Origin: Crocodylus rhombifer
Lineage: Eukaryota > Chordata > Crocodylia > Crocodylidae
Direction of reading: 5' to 3'
Assembly (NCBI GenBank): GCA_038503035.1
Contig: JAVSML010021650.1
Coordinates: forward strand, 124,001-188,000
Length of the DNA stretch: 64,000 nucleotides
Positions 47,144-59,549 of the stretch are shown piece by piece (the first letter of the stretch is position 1; each line of letters begins with the position of its first letter). Below the pieces are notes generated by a model. The model saw only the letters and a program-made list of their open reading frames with translations, searched no databases and was not told where the DNA came from. The position numbers and the translations under genes were made by a program.

Positions 47144-47619
47144 AAAAAGGATCTGTGAATATCTTGGTGAAATTACACTTGCTTCTGGGACACAATCACT
47201 GGCAAAGGTTTTGGGCATAACTTTTGAAAGCTGATGACTATGTTCAATGGTTCGCTTCTGAGCCTGGTTTTAAATGGAATCAGTGCTCTAACATATCCTG
47301 CCTGTTGGGACTGCCAGCACCATGTTTTGTGTTCCTTGCAGAGGTGTCCCTTACTAAGTAGGATTCATTCTCCTTGATAAATGTCTCCTCTTTGCTTACG
47401 GGCCATCTCTGCCACCCTGGTAGTTTTCAAAGGGTGAATTATATGATGGCTTTCATGTTATGAAATGTTAGAACATTTCTGTTATGAAAGTGGAGGACAG
47501 TGCTTGGAAACCTCAGTGCTCATTAAATAAGCAGGTTTGTGACATTCAGTGTTTTCATTTTGGATTTTAATTAAAAACTTAAAAAAAAATAAATAAAAAC
47601 AGTTCTATAGGGAGAAAGG

Positions 47620-47895
47620 GTGGCCTTAGGAGTTAAGACCAGGAGATCTGGATTCAATTCTTAGCTCTGCTACAGATTTCTTTTTTGGCTTTGAGCAAGT
47701 CTGTTAACTACCAAGTCTTGGTTTCCCACCTGTAATATTACGATGAAAATCTTCCTCTCCTTCCATCCTTTAATCTGTTTAGATTTTAAGCTGGCTGGGA
47801 AGAGGCTGTCTCCCATTCAGTATCTGTACAATGTCTCATCCCATAGCCCTTACCGTGGCTGGCACCATAAGGCATTACTATTATATAAATAATAC
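47620..47895 (+). mobile_element. tRNA-derived SINE with sauropsid-type tail
   Basis: A B-box-like GGATTCAATTC lies at 47650-47660, followed by a MIR/CORE-like segment (ttgagcaagtctgttaacta, then ggtttcccacctgtaat). The tail resembles the sauropsid interspersed tail 'tttagattgtaagct…ggcagggactgtct…gtacaat': here tttagattttaagct, gaggctgtctcc and gtacaatgtctc, ending in tattatataaataata. Assignment to a named family is not attempted. Confidence 0.65.
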
Positions 47896-48016
47896 TTCAA
47901 AACATACATATGTTAGTGAGAACATCTCTGCCTAAACTCTGGGAGGTAAAAATAAAGTTCTTGGAGGTTCCAATTTTAGAAAAAAATCCTCTTTACCATT
48001 ATTTTTCTTCTCCTAG

Positions 48017-48179
48017 GGTTGCTGAGAGGGAGAGCATCAACAAGATGTCCCTGCACAATCTGGCAACTGTCTTTGGACCAACACTGCTGAGACCCTCAGA
48101 GAAGGACAGTAAAATTCCTGCTAACCCAACCCAGCCCATAACAATGACTGATAGCTGGTCACTAGAAGTCATGTCCCAG
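48017..48179 (+). CDS. BCR: BCR exon 22: RhoGAP domain, C-terminal part
   Basis: These 163 bp complete an arginine and encode 54 residues, starting [20 protein letters not shown] and ending [29 protein letters not shown] is the third RhoGAP block, with the conserved asparagine. The following [20 protein letters not shown] insert is BCR-type and separates this gene from ABR, whose corresponding stretch is shorter as I recall. The donor is GTAAAC and the exon ends in phase 0. Confidence 0.98.
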
Positions 48180-49076
48180 GTAAACCAATAATGAATGTGT
48201 TTGTTAGAGGTAGTATCTTAGCCTGTGGGAATCAGGCTGGCTGCTCTGGCCCTCAGGTTCTGGCACAGACACCCTTGACAGTTGTTTTATATAACAGCTT
48301 ATGTAGAAATGTTTGTGGTCAGGGTGAATGGTGTTTATAAATCCCTGGTAGCTAACAGTGCTAGAGACCTGCCCTGTGGCAATGCCAGAAACTCCTTTTA
48401 CAAAGCAGTTTTCAGCCAGGTTAGGTTAGACAGTGCCTGAAACCCAGTCTGGCCCAGTATTTGCTGTGACAGTTCAGCTCACAGCTGTGCTAACATGGAT
48501 GTCAATGCAAGCATTCTGTGTAGCCCCATCCGCTGTGCTTCACAGGTTTGTGGGTGCCTCAGCATTATGGGAAATACTGGCAGCTTTTCCACAGTATATA
48601 TATATCACTGATTTGAAAGCCAAGGGTTTTTTTGGCATTTTCTTCCAAACTTCTCATTCCTTGTATCTGGGGTACCAGCATCCAGGAAGACTTTCTGCTG
48701 GTTCCAGAAGTCTTCAGCATTGAGGCCTGCTCAGAGCCTGATAGGGAATTCCAGGTCAGAGGCTACTTTTGGTTTTGAGCCTGACGTCTTCTTTGGCTTA
48801 GCTAAAGGTGACTTATGAGTCAAAAAGATTTCAGAAAGCAGACTTATCTTGAATACAGAGGCCTTCCCATGCCCTAGTTTAATCTGTGGACTGAACAGAG
48901 AACCACTGAACCCTTGAAGCTGTTCCAGTATTCAAGGTCCCACTATACACTGTACCAAAAGGATGTATGCAGCTCCTCAGAGGATCAGTTTAAAAACCCT
49001 GACCTGTCCTCTAGCAGAAGTTGAGCTAGGTTTGAATTAAGTGGCTTTACAGTTTCCCCTTCCTTTTTCTTTCCAG
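48180..49076 (+). other. BCR: BCR intron 22, no gene seen
   Basis: This 897-bp intron has no recognised repeat. The acceptor is tttctttccag behind a long T/C tract. Confidence 0.82.
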
Positions 49077-49166
49077 GTTCAAGTTCTTCTTTACTTCCTG
49101 CAGCTGGAAACGATCCCCACCCCAGACAGCAAGAGGCAAAGCATCCTCTTTTCCACAGAGGTATAG
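49077..49166 (+). CDS. BCR: BCR exon 23: C-terminus with PDZ-binding motif
   Basis: This exon encodes 29 residues, starting VQVLLYFLQLETIPTPDSKR and ending QSILFSTEV, then TAG. VQVLLYFLQLE is the last RhoGAP helix. The terminal STEV is a class I PDZ ligand; in mammals the BCR C-terminus binds the PDZ domain of afadin (family knowledge). The length from exon 5 to this stop is 687 residues, matching the human C-terminal part with no net insertion or deletion. Confidence 0.98.
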   Translation, partial: VQVLLYFLQLETIPTPDSKRQSILFSTEV

Positions 49167-49731
49167 AGGCCTGGTTTTAGCCAGGGGACTCGTAGAACTG
49201 CTCTCAGTGTGAACTTGTCACTCTGAGAGTGAGAAGACTGGTTCTTCAGACATTCTTGGCCTGTTCCCATCACAGGGAAGTGTGGCCTTCAGTGCTCCTG
49301 CTGTTTGTCACACAGAGAGACGAGCTCAAGAGAAAGGAGAAACTCCGTCTCATTTTTATCGTTAAGAACAGAAAAGAATTGGACAGGACATGGGACTGTG
49401 CTAAGAGCCTCCGCTCGAAGGAGCAATAGACACTTTAATGAAGGCCACCCAGGGCATGGCTGCTGTGCTTGTTGGGAATAGGACAGAAGGTTTTCCTCAT
49501 TTTTATGAAGTTAATTTATCATAAAGAAGTTTCAAGATTTCTACAGGACCACTTGTCAGGATGCCCTGGGGTAAGGGGGTGTTTAAAGGATTTGTCACAA
49601 CTGTGTCATTTTAATAACTGCTGTTTTAAGCTATTGTTCTGGGTTACAAGGGATTGCGCTGCTCAGCAAGGGGGAGCCACAATTCCCTCCACTCAGAAAT
49701 TCAGGCCTTGATTTGAACAGGGTTTTTGAAT

Positions 49732-49737
49732 AATAAA
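49732..49737 (+). terminator. BCR: Poly(A) signal candidate, proximal
   Basis: AATAAA lies 566 bp after the stop, followed within 40 bp by gtttggtgca and a T/GT-rich tract (cctgttgtttttttgtctct), the expected downstream element. It would give a short 3' UTR. Confidence 0.5.
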
Positions 49738-52176
49738 CCAGAAGTTTGGTGCACAACTGGACCTGTTGTTTTTTTGTCTCTCTCCTGCCCATGCCTTCCC
49801 TTGTAAAAGTTTGTACAAACTTGAGGGAAGGGGCAGCCCTCTTTTTGCCTCTTTGTTGCACTTCTGACACTGTTTTGGTGTTAAAAGGAGCCAGCCTCAG
49901 TTGCAATGATACAATGAGCGGCCCTGCCCTTGACAAATGGCAGGAAAGACTAGGCTGAGCGCATCATGAGCCTGTTCTCTGGAACAAGCAAGTGTGCTTG
50001 GCTGTGTCAGAAAGGAGCGGCTGGGCTCTCCAGAGGATCAGTAATTTCTTCTGGGCCCTTTTCAAATTGGACAGAAATGAACTGGTGAGGCTGCTGTAAC
50101 TCCCAGCTCTTCATATGAATGCATGTTAGCACTGGTGCAAAAATAAGCACTAAAAACACCTATTGAAGTATCTTCAAACATCTGGGGACAAAAAATCAAC
50201 AGCTGTCTTTCTTTCTGGCTGCTTACTCTAAACTGTTCTTAGAAAAGTTTGTCTTGATACTTGAATTCATTTTCTTTTGTTCGAGACTTTGTATGTTGCT
50301 TTTTCAAAAGTCTTTTTCTTGATTGGCACAAATACTTTGGTGTGTCAGAATGTACTATCACATGGACAATCTCACAGGTAGCATGCGTTTTGTATTCTTC
50401 AGAAATTCCAACCCTGTTTTAATTAAGAGCTGTGCAGCAATTTCTGTGGAACTGCACACAGCAATACAAGAGAAGGGGCCGTAATACCCATTCTGCTTCT
50501 ACTAGTGTAACCAGAACGGCTTACATGGGTAGAAGTGGGACCAGTATTTGCCTTGGGAATTGTAAGCATAAGTTAATTGCCTGGTATCTAGACCAGAATG
50601 AGTTATTCTGGTCACGAAGCAGATGTGCCAAACATCTGAGGGGAGATTCCAGCTGCATAAGGTATTTCCTCCCCCTTTACAACCCACCCCATTATGCAGT
50701 GTCAACTTTAGTTATGACCATCCATCACCATCCTGGCTTTTAAAAAAAAAGGCAGCTTGAAGAGAAAAAAACAGAATGGGGGGTGGGAGGGAAGAAGCCA
50801 ACTGAAAAAATTAAATGATGCAGTTGAATCATCAGCATCATCTGAGGGGAAATACTAAAGAGAAAACCAATCCTGTATGCCAAATTTTCAGAAGGTCTCA
50901 AACCTCTCCATTGTGAAAAATAACAGAGGAATCTTCCAAACAAGGCGGGGGGAAGCAAAGAAACTATTTGGTAGTCACTCTAATTCTGACTGCTGCATAC
51001 TATTAGATGTTACTGTACTGTGAAGTTGCAAATTCAAAAGACAAATAGAAATTATTTCGATTTTGTGAGTATATCAACATTTTGCATGCTATTGTAAGGA
51101 TTCGTATAGGAATTTAATATTGCTTAGCACCCCTCCCTTCTTAGGTCTGGGAGCAAAACCTCTGTGTGTCGTACAACTAGAAAATCCTTCTCTCTGGATT
51201 GTATTTCCACTGCATTCTCACTTTAAAGCCTCTTTTCTGTTAGAAACCCTAAGGCCAAAAAATGTGCATGGTTCAGAGGTGTTTGCACAGAGGAGGGTGG
51301 AGCCAAGGAAACTTGAAGGCTTAAAATTTGTCCTTTTTTAATGGGGGAGGGAGGGGGATGGAGGGCACTGGGGGAAAAATAGATAAAAATTGGTCCAATC
51401 CTGAAAGCTATCTCAAGGAAAGTGATGCCATCCAATAACACGTGCTTTGGTTTCGCGCTTTTCTGTGTTTTGTGTGTTAATAGCATATCTGTAATAATCC
51501 TTTCACTGCAAGCTGCACACCCACCCGTCCCTTCATGGACTTCAGAGTTTGGTATGTTTGAGGCAGCAGCACTGCAAATAACTTTGTTTTGGAACTCCTG
51601 CTCCAAGCAGTGGTGTAATAATTTTCTCCTTTTGGTGTTTATAATCTGTGGCTGCAGGTTGCAGTATTTAAACTGGAAAGCAATACCATAATGACTGTGC
51701 CAATTTACTTTTGCCGGACTTTTTTATTTTTATTTATATAGGAAGTGTAATTTTAATATTAAATTGCTGATTTATATTATGTAACCATAAGAAAGTTGCT
51801 TTTTGCTTTGGTTACTGTTCCAAGTTGTTGCTTTTAGTCTCTTAGTACAGTACAGGGTGTGATTCTAATGAAACACTATCTAACATGCAGGCATGTGGAT
51901 CAGAAGAAGTGTCAAGAGTTAATTTAACGTAACCCGTTAATTATTTTTGTTGAGTACGAGTGTATGTTTTCCCCAAAGCTGGTAATTTTGGGCTGGAAAA
52001 ATACCACATCCTCTGATATTGGCAGGGTCATTGATTTGTTTGAAGTGTGGGAGTGGATTAATTAAACTTTCCTTAGAGATGCAGCTGTAAGTCTTGTGTG
52101 GGGACTACAGTTCCTGAAATTGAGAACTCACAAAAGGCTGTTTCCCTTTTCCCACTGTTTTCTTACATCTCAACAC

Positions 52177-52182
52177 AATAAA
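52177..52182 (+). terminator. BCR: Poly(A) signal candidate
   Basis: AATAAA lies about 3.0 kb after the stop. The downstream region is not strongly GU-rich, so this is weaker than the others. Confidence 0.3.
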
Positions 52183-53251
52183 GGAAAAGGGACTGGCCCT
52201 TTAGAGTATCAGAGAGGCCTGCTTCCCAGGAGGAAAACTGGCCTCCCTCATTGTACGTTTTAGAAGACACAACATCAGCAGTGTGAGAGCGAGAACTGGC
52301 AAGATTCAACCTTCTCAGATAGACTGTAATGTATGCTGGGAATTGGTACCAACATATTGAATAGGCTCTTCCAAGCCCATAGCTTTCAGCTGCTTAAACC
52401 TAAAACATGAGAACAGGCATCTGGGATTCTTCAGATAATCTCAGTATCATCTGTGTAACATCATTTAAAAAAGAAAAGGCACCAGAGCCCTTGCCTTTGG
52501 AAATAGCTTTAAAAAAAAATCTTGTGGATGTTTTTCCAATCTGGAGAAAGTCTTTAAACCAGCAAAGTATCAGTAAGTAAAACAAACAAATAAACCCTGA
52601 AAAAGAGCATAAAAGGACCAGTGATAACTGCTTAGATCTGTTTTATCTTTGTGTTTTGCGTGTTGTTTTATACTGGGGGAAAAGGTGTCTTAGTTGAAAC
52701 CAAACTGAAACACATCCATTTAAATGCTGCTGGTGCATTTTACTCTTGAAAAGAGTAAATGTAAAGAGCTGAGGTAGTTGTTAGGCTAAATCAGGCTGTA
52801 CTTTATATGCTGCTAATTTTTTATGTATCAGCTAAGGGCGACATAGAGCAATGCATTGATCCCATTCACTGATGCCTAATGCCTGGCTTGACTCTGACCT
52901 TCAGTTGCCAAGTGAAGTACAGGGCAATCAATATGTACCATGTGAAATGAAACTGCAAATACTTTTTGTAGGTCACTACGTGATGCAACTGTGGATTGTG
53001 TTTGTTGGAGATGCTGTTTGTTCACTTGAATTGTTTTCTAATTGTTTTATGTTCTTTTTATATATATTGATTCCTTTAAACAAATGTACTGTTCTGTACA
53101 TAAAGGGTCTTCAAACTTGCTCACCACCCATTGCGACACTGGAGGGCGTTACAGTATGTGTTCACTTCTCGCACTGTGCCATTCCTCAAAATACATGTGG
53201 AGCAGAAAATGAACAGCTTTGGCCTTTCAAGGTGCCTAAAATCTGCATCTT

Positions 53252-53257
53252 AATAAA
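53252..53257 (+). terminator. BCR: Poly(A) signal candidate, distal
   Basis: AATAAA lies within taataaagattaaaaaac, about 4.1 kb after the stop, with T-rich sequence downstream (cttcctttattttag). It lies just beyond a variant CATAAA at 53099. It is a reasonable main end for a long UTR. Confidence 0.45.
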
Positions 53258-53275
53258 GATTAAAAAACCCCTTCT

Positions 53276-54890
53276 GCTATCCCTCACTGCTCAGTCCTTC
53301 CTTTATTTTAGTGCCTACTTGTGCCCAAAGGGAATACCTTTCCCAGTTCTTACTCTGGCAAGTCTTTCATAAGGCATTAACATTTTTTTAATGGGAATTT
53401 CTGAGGCGCCAATAGGCATACATTACAAGAAAGCAAAAGAATTCAATCTCTTGTAGGGACTCATTTCTGTCCCTTGAAGAAATTAAAAAATGAACAGGAC
53501 AGTTCCTAAGTAGAAACAGTCAAATCACATGGACGAGTGGATTTAGGATTTGCAGCCTGGATTTGTTTTTCTGGTTTCCATTGTCTCTGTAAACTTTGCC
53601 GAGCTGCTCTCACTACTCACTTGAAAAATGCGTGTGGAGCACATCTCCTAAATCCAGGTTGCTTAGAGAAAGACACTGAGGCTTTGGAGTTAGAGGTGCT
53701 AATTCTCCACATGAAACTGGAATGAAAAGCGTGTGTTCAGGTGTGTTATATTATTGCTCGTTGTATGGAATGCAGGACCCGGGTTGGCCTTGAAATTAAA
53801 GGGCTTTCCCTTAAAGGAGGCACCTAGAGGTGATGAGCTGCTGATTACCAACCGCTGCAGGGTTTAAAATAACAATTAGGAATCCTGGAAATCATATGGT
53901 CTAGCCTTAAAAGAGGCAAAGCAGCTGCCTCTTGTTCAATATCATACGAAGAGCCTGTGCCCTCAGATGCAGCCTGAGCCAAGTGTATTTTCAGTAGTTC
54001 ACTGAACTTTACTATGGGAAGTCCAGGCATTCAGCGCCTGTCCCTGCTGGGTCTGACGTGCTGCAATCCTCCTCTCTTGCTACCAAAACCAGTAAAATTC
54101 CAATGCGAAGTATTCCACCGGGTCGCTTGTTTTATCCAAAGTGTCTGTCCTCAGTGGGGGGAAAGGTTCTGTAGGTTAAACAGTGATTGCAACAACAACA
54201 AAAGATGCAGCAAGCAGATAAAGCACAGGTTGGAAACAGCAAATAAGCTTAAATTAGATGCTAAAAGAGCCAGCCTCCAGGCTGTGAGAATAGTGTCATG
54301 CAAAGTTACTGTTGGGAAGTGGTCACAGAAGTAAGACTAAAGTGACCTTTGTGAAGAAGGGAAGAGAAATGTCCCAATTCTCATTCTCCCTTGAGCATAT
54401 CTCTGGAAAGTTCAGTTTGTTTCTGTGGGCCACCGAAAATGCAGCAATGGAGCTCCTAAGGAATAGCAAACATGGAGTGACTTGGGATGCCCCTTGTTGC
54501 TGATTCTCTGTGAACAAATGGACTGTGCTGAACCCGTAGATCATCATTGCAGAACATATAGGCAGGGGACCTAGGCATATACTTGTCTTACCCTCTACCA
54601 TTTGCTTTCCTTCCTCTAAATCCTTTTGCCCTACCATGAAAAAACCCCTCTGTCAAACACAAATTTGAGCCATATCCTGTCCTGCATTGCAGAAGCTCCT
54701 GTATTGAGTGACCCACTTACACAGAATAGTTGTATCCTGATAGGCCTAAAAGATTTTTCATGCTTCTGGTACAGAGAGGACCAAACTGAGCTACAACATC
54801 ATTATGAAACCTAGCTGAAATTCAATTGGGCTCTGCTTTACGTTTAGGACAGCATGTCTGAGCATAACTGCCCTTAAGAGGTTGCCCCGA
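53276..54890. other. Intergenic or distal UTR, nothing recognised
   Basis: No exon, repeat family or RNA gene was recognised. If the signal at 57836 is used, this would be transcribed as distal BCR 3' UTR. Confidence 0.5.
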
Positions 54891-55455
54891 GCTATCAGTA
54901 GTTCTCCTCCAGTGCTTTACTACCATCCTCATGAGAGAGCTTTTACTAATAGCTAACCTAAATGTCCCTTGCTGCACCATTGCTCTGTCACCTGCCACCA
55001 CTGAGAACAGTCCAGCTCCATCCTCTGTGGAACCGCCCTGCGAGTAGTTGAAGGCTGCTATTAAATCCCCGCCCAGTCTTCTCTTCTGCAGATTAAATAA
55101 ACCCAGTTCCCTCAGCCTCTCATCATAAGTCATGTTTCCCAGGCTTCTAATGACTTTTGTTGCCCTCCACAATTACTTTCCAATTTGTCCACATCTTTTC
55201 TGTAGTGGGGACCCAGATGTGGCCTCACCAGGCTAAATACAGGGGAATAATCACTCGCTTCAGTCTGCTGGCAGTGTGTTCCCAGTATGCTGTTAGCCTT
55301 CTTTGGAACACGGGCAGAGGCTCATATTCATCTTATTGTCTACTGTAATCCCCAGGTCCTTTTCTGCAGAGCTGCTGCTCAGCCAATCAGTCGCAGTCTG
55401 TCAGTGCATGGGATTGCTCTGTCCTAAGTGCAGGACTGCACTTCTCATTAAACTT
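54891..55455 (-). mobile_element. CR1/L3-type LINE relic, part 1
   Basis: Antisense CR1: words such as cagattaaataaacccagtt, agcctctcatcataagtcat and gtccacatcttttctgtagtg are those of the 3' untranslated region, and they recur in the CR1 at 43494-43765. The copy is interrupted at about 55456 and continues at 55918. It is more diverged than the CR1 copies at 36391 and 42300. Confidence 0.85.
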
Positions 55456-55917
55456 CAAGGCTAGATCCACAGGAGCATGAAAGTTTGTTTCCCCAGGGGC
55501 AAGAAACACACCTTGTCCGGCTCCTACATGTCCCCAGGGAATGTCTGTGCCATGCACCCTCTGGAGCACAGCAGATTATCCCCAGCTGTGCTGGCCCGAG
55601 CAGCCTTACCACCAGGAGGTGGCTGAGGGAGCTGTAGCCGTGGTGCTTCTGCCATTCACAGCCTGGCCAGCAGCCAGTGTGTTTCTGGCCCGCCAGGCTC
55701 TGGTTTTGGGTGATGCATGCTGCCCCCATTTGCGCAATCCTGCTTCCCCCCGTGCCCCACTCTCCCCCCCATGCAGGTTTTTTGGACCCGGGGATGTCCT
55801 GGGGCCACCCCATGCTGCTATTTTGCAGCACAGAGAACACCTGAATGTGCAGCATGTAGCACCACAGATAGGTCTGTGGTACCACATACCCCATAGCTGT
55901 GCTCATCTAGATGCGGC
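55456..55917. mobile_element. GC-rich insert within CR1, unassigned family
   Basis: About 460 bp of GC-rich DNA separate two contiguous parts of an antisense CR1, so it is an insertion. ctagat occurs at both edges (about 55453-55458 and 55908-55913). The right part resembles the end of the GC-rich block at 29640-29795. The 152-codon - strand frame and the 138-codon + frame here are probably compositional. Confidence 0.6.
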
Positions 55918-56372
55918 CCATGTGATTTCTTTTGGTCCAATCCTCCAATTTATCTAGATCTCTCTGAATCCTAGTCCTATCCTCCAGTGTATTTACTATT
56001 CCCCCCAGCTTGGTGTCATCTGCAAGTTTGCTGAGGGTGCACTCTATCCCATCTTCCAGGTTGTTGATGAAGACATTGAATAAAACCAGACGCAGGACTG
56101 ACCTCTGGGGAACTTCACTTGATATTGGCTGCCACCTAGGCATCGAGCCTTTCATTAGTACTCTTTAAGCCTGATGATCCAGACCATTTTCTAAAATCCA
56201 CTTTATAGTCCATTCATCAAACCCATATTTCCTTAGCTTGCTTGTGAGAATGTTGTGGGAGACCGTATCAAAAGCTTCACTGAAGTTGAACTATATCATG
56301 TCCACTGCTCTCCCCATATCAACACAGCCAGTCTAGTCACGGAAGGCCATCAAGTTGGTTAGGCATGGCTAG
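55918..56372 (-). pseudogene. CR1/L3-type LINE relic, part 2 (RT region)
   Basis: The - strand frame at 55907-56155 retains LFNVFINNLEDG and the RT catalytic-site motif LADDTK (ADDT at 56013-56024), then RIQRDLDKLEDW. It extends as degraded RT sequence to about 56372 (+ strand words gacattgaataaaaccag, agtccattcatcaaaccc, tatcaaaagcttcactgaag). There are stops and shifts outside the 80-codon frame. Confidence 0.88.
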
Positions 56373-57835
56373 CTACTTGCCAGTTGCTAGGACAGCTATT
56401 GCAGTTTCTCAGTACAGAGGGGCCAGAACATTTCTTGAGTCACCTGTGCCCGAGATACTGCCAGATAAATTGTCTTCACAGCTCAGCCTTAGAAAGCAAT
56501 TGTGCCCCAGACCCCAGTCATTTCTCTGGATTGACATATGGAGGGAGTTGGCTGTGCCCAAGTGGTGACAGCCCCTGCAACACTTACCCAAGATGCTATG
56601 TAAGATGTTCACTGAGTCTGGGGATCCTGCAGGGGCCTCTATGCAGATGGCTCTGAGCACCTCCTGATTTCCCCAGATGTATATGAATCCCGAAGGAGAG
56701 ACAGAGTTTGGACTCCTTAGCAAATCCAACTTCTCCTCTTCCTGCACTAGAAGAAGGACCATGCACCAGTCTTTGCAAAGAGAACCTTAGATCTACAGTA
56801 GCCCCCTTAGGTCTGGATATAATCTGCATCAGCTGGAAGAGGCTATAACCATATTTGAAAACTGTTTCAAATAGTCATTGGGTCGTCATGTAGAAAGCCA
56901 CAGGAGACGGGCATTTCTTCACAGCAGTACTTCCTAACCTAGCCCTTCCCTGGCCCTTGGCTGAGTTACAGCCTGAGTGGGCTCATTCTGGGCTTCTTCG
57001 TAACTTTTAAACACTTGTGAATATCATACAATAACTGCACTTCCTTGGAGCATTGGATCACATTCTTACTACACAAGAACAGATCTGGTCAGTGCTGCAT
57101 ATCCAAGCCTAGATATTAGGGTGGAAAGTGCAAGAAGAGGACACTGAATTGTGGTATTGGATAACAGAAGGTGTTGGAAGGAAACTGGATTTAAAAAAGA
57201 CAATGGGAGTGGGACACTGTGAACCACATGTTCTTTCTGTGTTTAGCAAGAAATAAAAATAAAAACAAACTAAGCCTTCTCTTGCCTTTGTTAACTTGTG
57301 CGGTTTTGTTCTTACCTCTACTGTTTGCAAGTGTTTATAATCCATGCAGGGTTCAGAGGAAAGGAAGATGGTAAAACTATTTATTTAACTATAAATACAA
57401 TTTAAATGATATGATTAGTGCTGAAGTATCAGGTGTAGAAGGAAAAAAAACCCCTTGTTGATTGTCAGTGGATAATTTTGGGTTTCACCACAGAGTTGCT
57501 ATTGTTATCACTGTTTTAACAGGACCCCGTGTCAGGTGAGGGAGGCTGCCAGGACATTCTGTACTGCTGTTAGTTCTTCAGTTTTCCATAGGGCTCTATT
57601 TCCAAGAAACAAAAAATAGATGGGCTAATCCTAGAAAGTGCTGAAATGTAAGAGGGCTCCACCTTTCTCAGAATTAGGCCTAAAGAAAACAGCAGAGAAA
57701 AACTGTACAAATGACAAACTGTCAGTCTGGATTTTTTAATTTTCTGAAGATAAATGGTATAAAAATGGGATCCAGAACCTGTATTTGGACAAAAAAATCT
57801 AAGGCATTTGTAGCCTTTGTTTGTACACAATGTTA
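56373..57835. other. Nothing recognised before the last poly(A) signal
   Basis: No coding exon or known repeat was seen. Low-complexity A-rich spots are short. Confidence 0.5.
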
Positions 57836-57841
57836 AATAAA
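57836..57841 (+). terminator. Poly(A) signal candidate with strong GU-rich downstream element
   Basis: AATAAA is followed by tatgtgtgccttcttttgtt, a textbook downstream element. It could end a very long BCR 3' UTR (8.7 kb, including the CR1) or belong to an unseen transcript. Confidence 0.4.
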
Positions 57842-58721
57842 AATCTCCTGTATCTATGTGTGCCTTCTTTTGTTGGTTTTATTTAAGTCATTGGTAGATT
57901 TGTGCAGGGCTGAATGTGTGAATGGTAGTTGATACAGTGAATTGTATACAATTTAAAGTTCGTATTTAATTTTTAATCTCAATTTTGTTAATTTTTCATT
58001 TTATTCATTTTTTTCAACAGTCTCTGAAGAAATTCCAATAAAGTTTACCCTTATAAACAACAGGTGGAATTTTTTTAATCCTATTCAATGGGCGGCTCTG
58101 CCTTTGCCCTTTGTGTAGAAATACACTCCGCTGCCCGGCTCAGAGAAGTATTTTACCCCAACTTTGCACAAGGATAAGTTACTACACCTGTTGCAAGACT
58201 AGAGAATCATGCCCTATAATTACACTGTACAGAATACTGATGAGACATACCTAGAGAAAGGCACTCTACCATAAAAGAGGAAGCCTGGGAAAGGTGCAAG
58301 CAAGCAAACAACAGCAGAAGTCATCTGTATTTATAGCTACAGAAAGAATTGAGAAAATACTGTATTGATTAAGAGTCCAATATAATGTTGCATCCCTGGA
58401 AATCCATGGGGATTTCATTATTCACTTCAACTGGAAAAGGATTTGACTTTAAGAACATTGTGGCCCTTTGCAGACAAACATATCCAGGGCAATTAAGAAA
58501 TCTGTGATAAACCAGCATTTGATGGGAAAAGTCAACAGCTCCTTGCTTTCAAAAGGGCACTTCATAGACAGATTTGAAGACAATTACAAGAGATAAATCT
58601 CTCCACCACTGTGCCAAGAAACTCATATACTGACTGTAAATAATTTAAGAATGCAGGGGAATTTACCAGTCCAAGGATGCTGTGTTGCATCTTTTACATG
58701 TAGCACAGAGATGTTCTAGGA

Positions 58722-58994
58722 CAGAGGTTTCAAATTTTTCAAGATTCAAATAACTCTCCTACGCTTTCATTCATTGCTTGGCTACAAAAATAAATAAATA
58801 AATAGGAGCAATTCTTCTGTTGCAAAGAACTCAAAAAACTACAATAAGTCAAAATAATTTTGACACTATGGATTCCTATTTGAAATCTCTGGATTTCTCT
58901 TGTGGTTCATTCATATGTGTTTTCACACCTAGCTCCACTAATATTGTGCATCACCCTTCAAAGGATCTCATGGCACCCTGGTTGAGAACCACTG
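58722..58994. mobile_element. hAT-type MITE
   Basis: The left end is cagaggtttcaaattt. The right end, read on the - strand, is cagtggttctcaaccagg, a classic hAT-type terminus. An 8-bp duplication TTCTAGGA/TTCTAGGG (58714-58721 and 58995-59002) matches at 7 of 8 positions. The element is 273 bp with no coding sequence. Confidence 0.85.
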
Positions 58995-59549
58995 TTCTAG
59001 GGGGACTGAACAGCAAAGGTACGGTTTTAATTGAGTGAGAACCAAGTGCGCAAGACTTCCAGACCAAACTGCCTGTGCAAAGAAGATCCTGAAAAGGGGA
59101 ATACAGCTCCCTTTCCTGTATTGAAGGAGGGGAGTTTCACATCCTCTTTCTTGCTCCGGAGTTAGTATGCAGGCTCTTCTTGGCTAGCATCCCCTTCTGG
59201 TTTCAATATATTCTGAACCAAGGATGCACATCCATCCATTTCAACTGAGCCATAGCTTCAAACTCACTACCCCCACATCCTCTGTGTAGATAAAAGTGAA
59301 CTTAAAATATTATTTAAATATTTGTAAAGGATTTAAATTTAAATTTTAAAGAGATTTATTTTCACATTTGAAATTATAACCACTTCTATTAAGGCCCCAA
59401 CTTACTAGAATCTAGTAATCATTTTTAATTAAGTAAAAATATATTCAAGCAGTACATGTTTTCAGCAACAATAAACTAGCTTGTGACAGCTGCTCCTCAT
59501 TAGTTCAGTCCAATAATGAATTCACTTGTTCAGAGTGGAGACAACAGGA

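Larger units (their letters stand above)
46825..48016 (+). other. BCR: BCR intron 21: poly-C tract and SINE
   Basis: This 1192-bp intron holds a C homopolymer (47099-47133), an adjoining A run and a tRNA-derived SINE (47620-47895). The acceptor is ctcctag at 48010-48016. Confidence 0.85.
49167..53275 (+). other. BCR: BCR 3' UTR (proposed extent)
   Basis: Noncoding sequence follows the TAG without recognised transposons up to about 53.4 kb, which fits a long UTR. AU-rich stretches include tttatttttatttatata near 51723-51740. Candidate poly(A) signals lie at 49732-49737, 52177-52182, a variant CATAAA at 53099-53104, and 53252-53257. Several short open frames (for example 52872-53372) look like chance. 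The true end is not provable from sequence alone. Confidence 0.6.

Noticed and set aside
4075..49166. The paralogue ABR as the identity of the gene
   Set aside because: Exon 22 carries the [20 protein letters not shown] stretch and the C-terminus is STEV, both of BCR type as I recall; exon 21 ([10 protein letters not shown]) also fits BCR better.
52872..53372. 166-codon + strand frame after the BCR stop
   Set aside because: It sits in the proposed 3' UTR, spans a poly(A) signal region and resembles no protein I know.
55448..55906. 152-codon - strand frame
   Set aside because: It is confined to the GC-rich insertion within a CR1; probably compositional.
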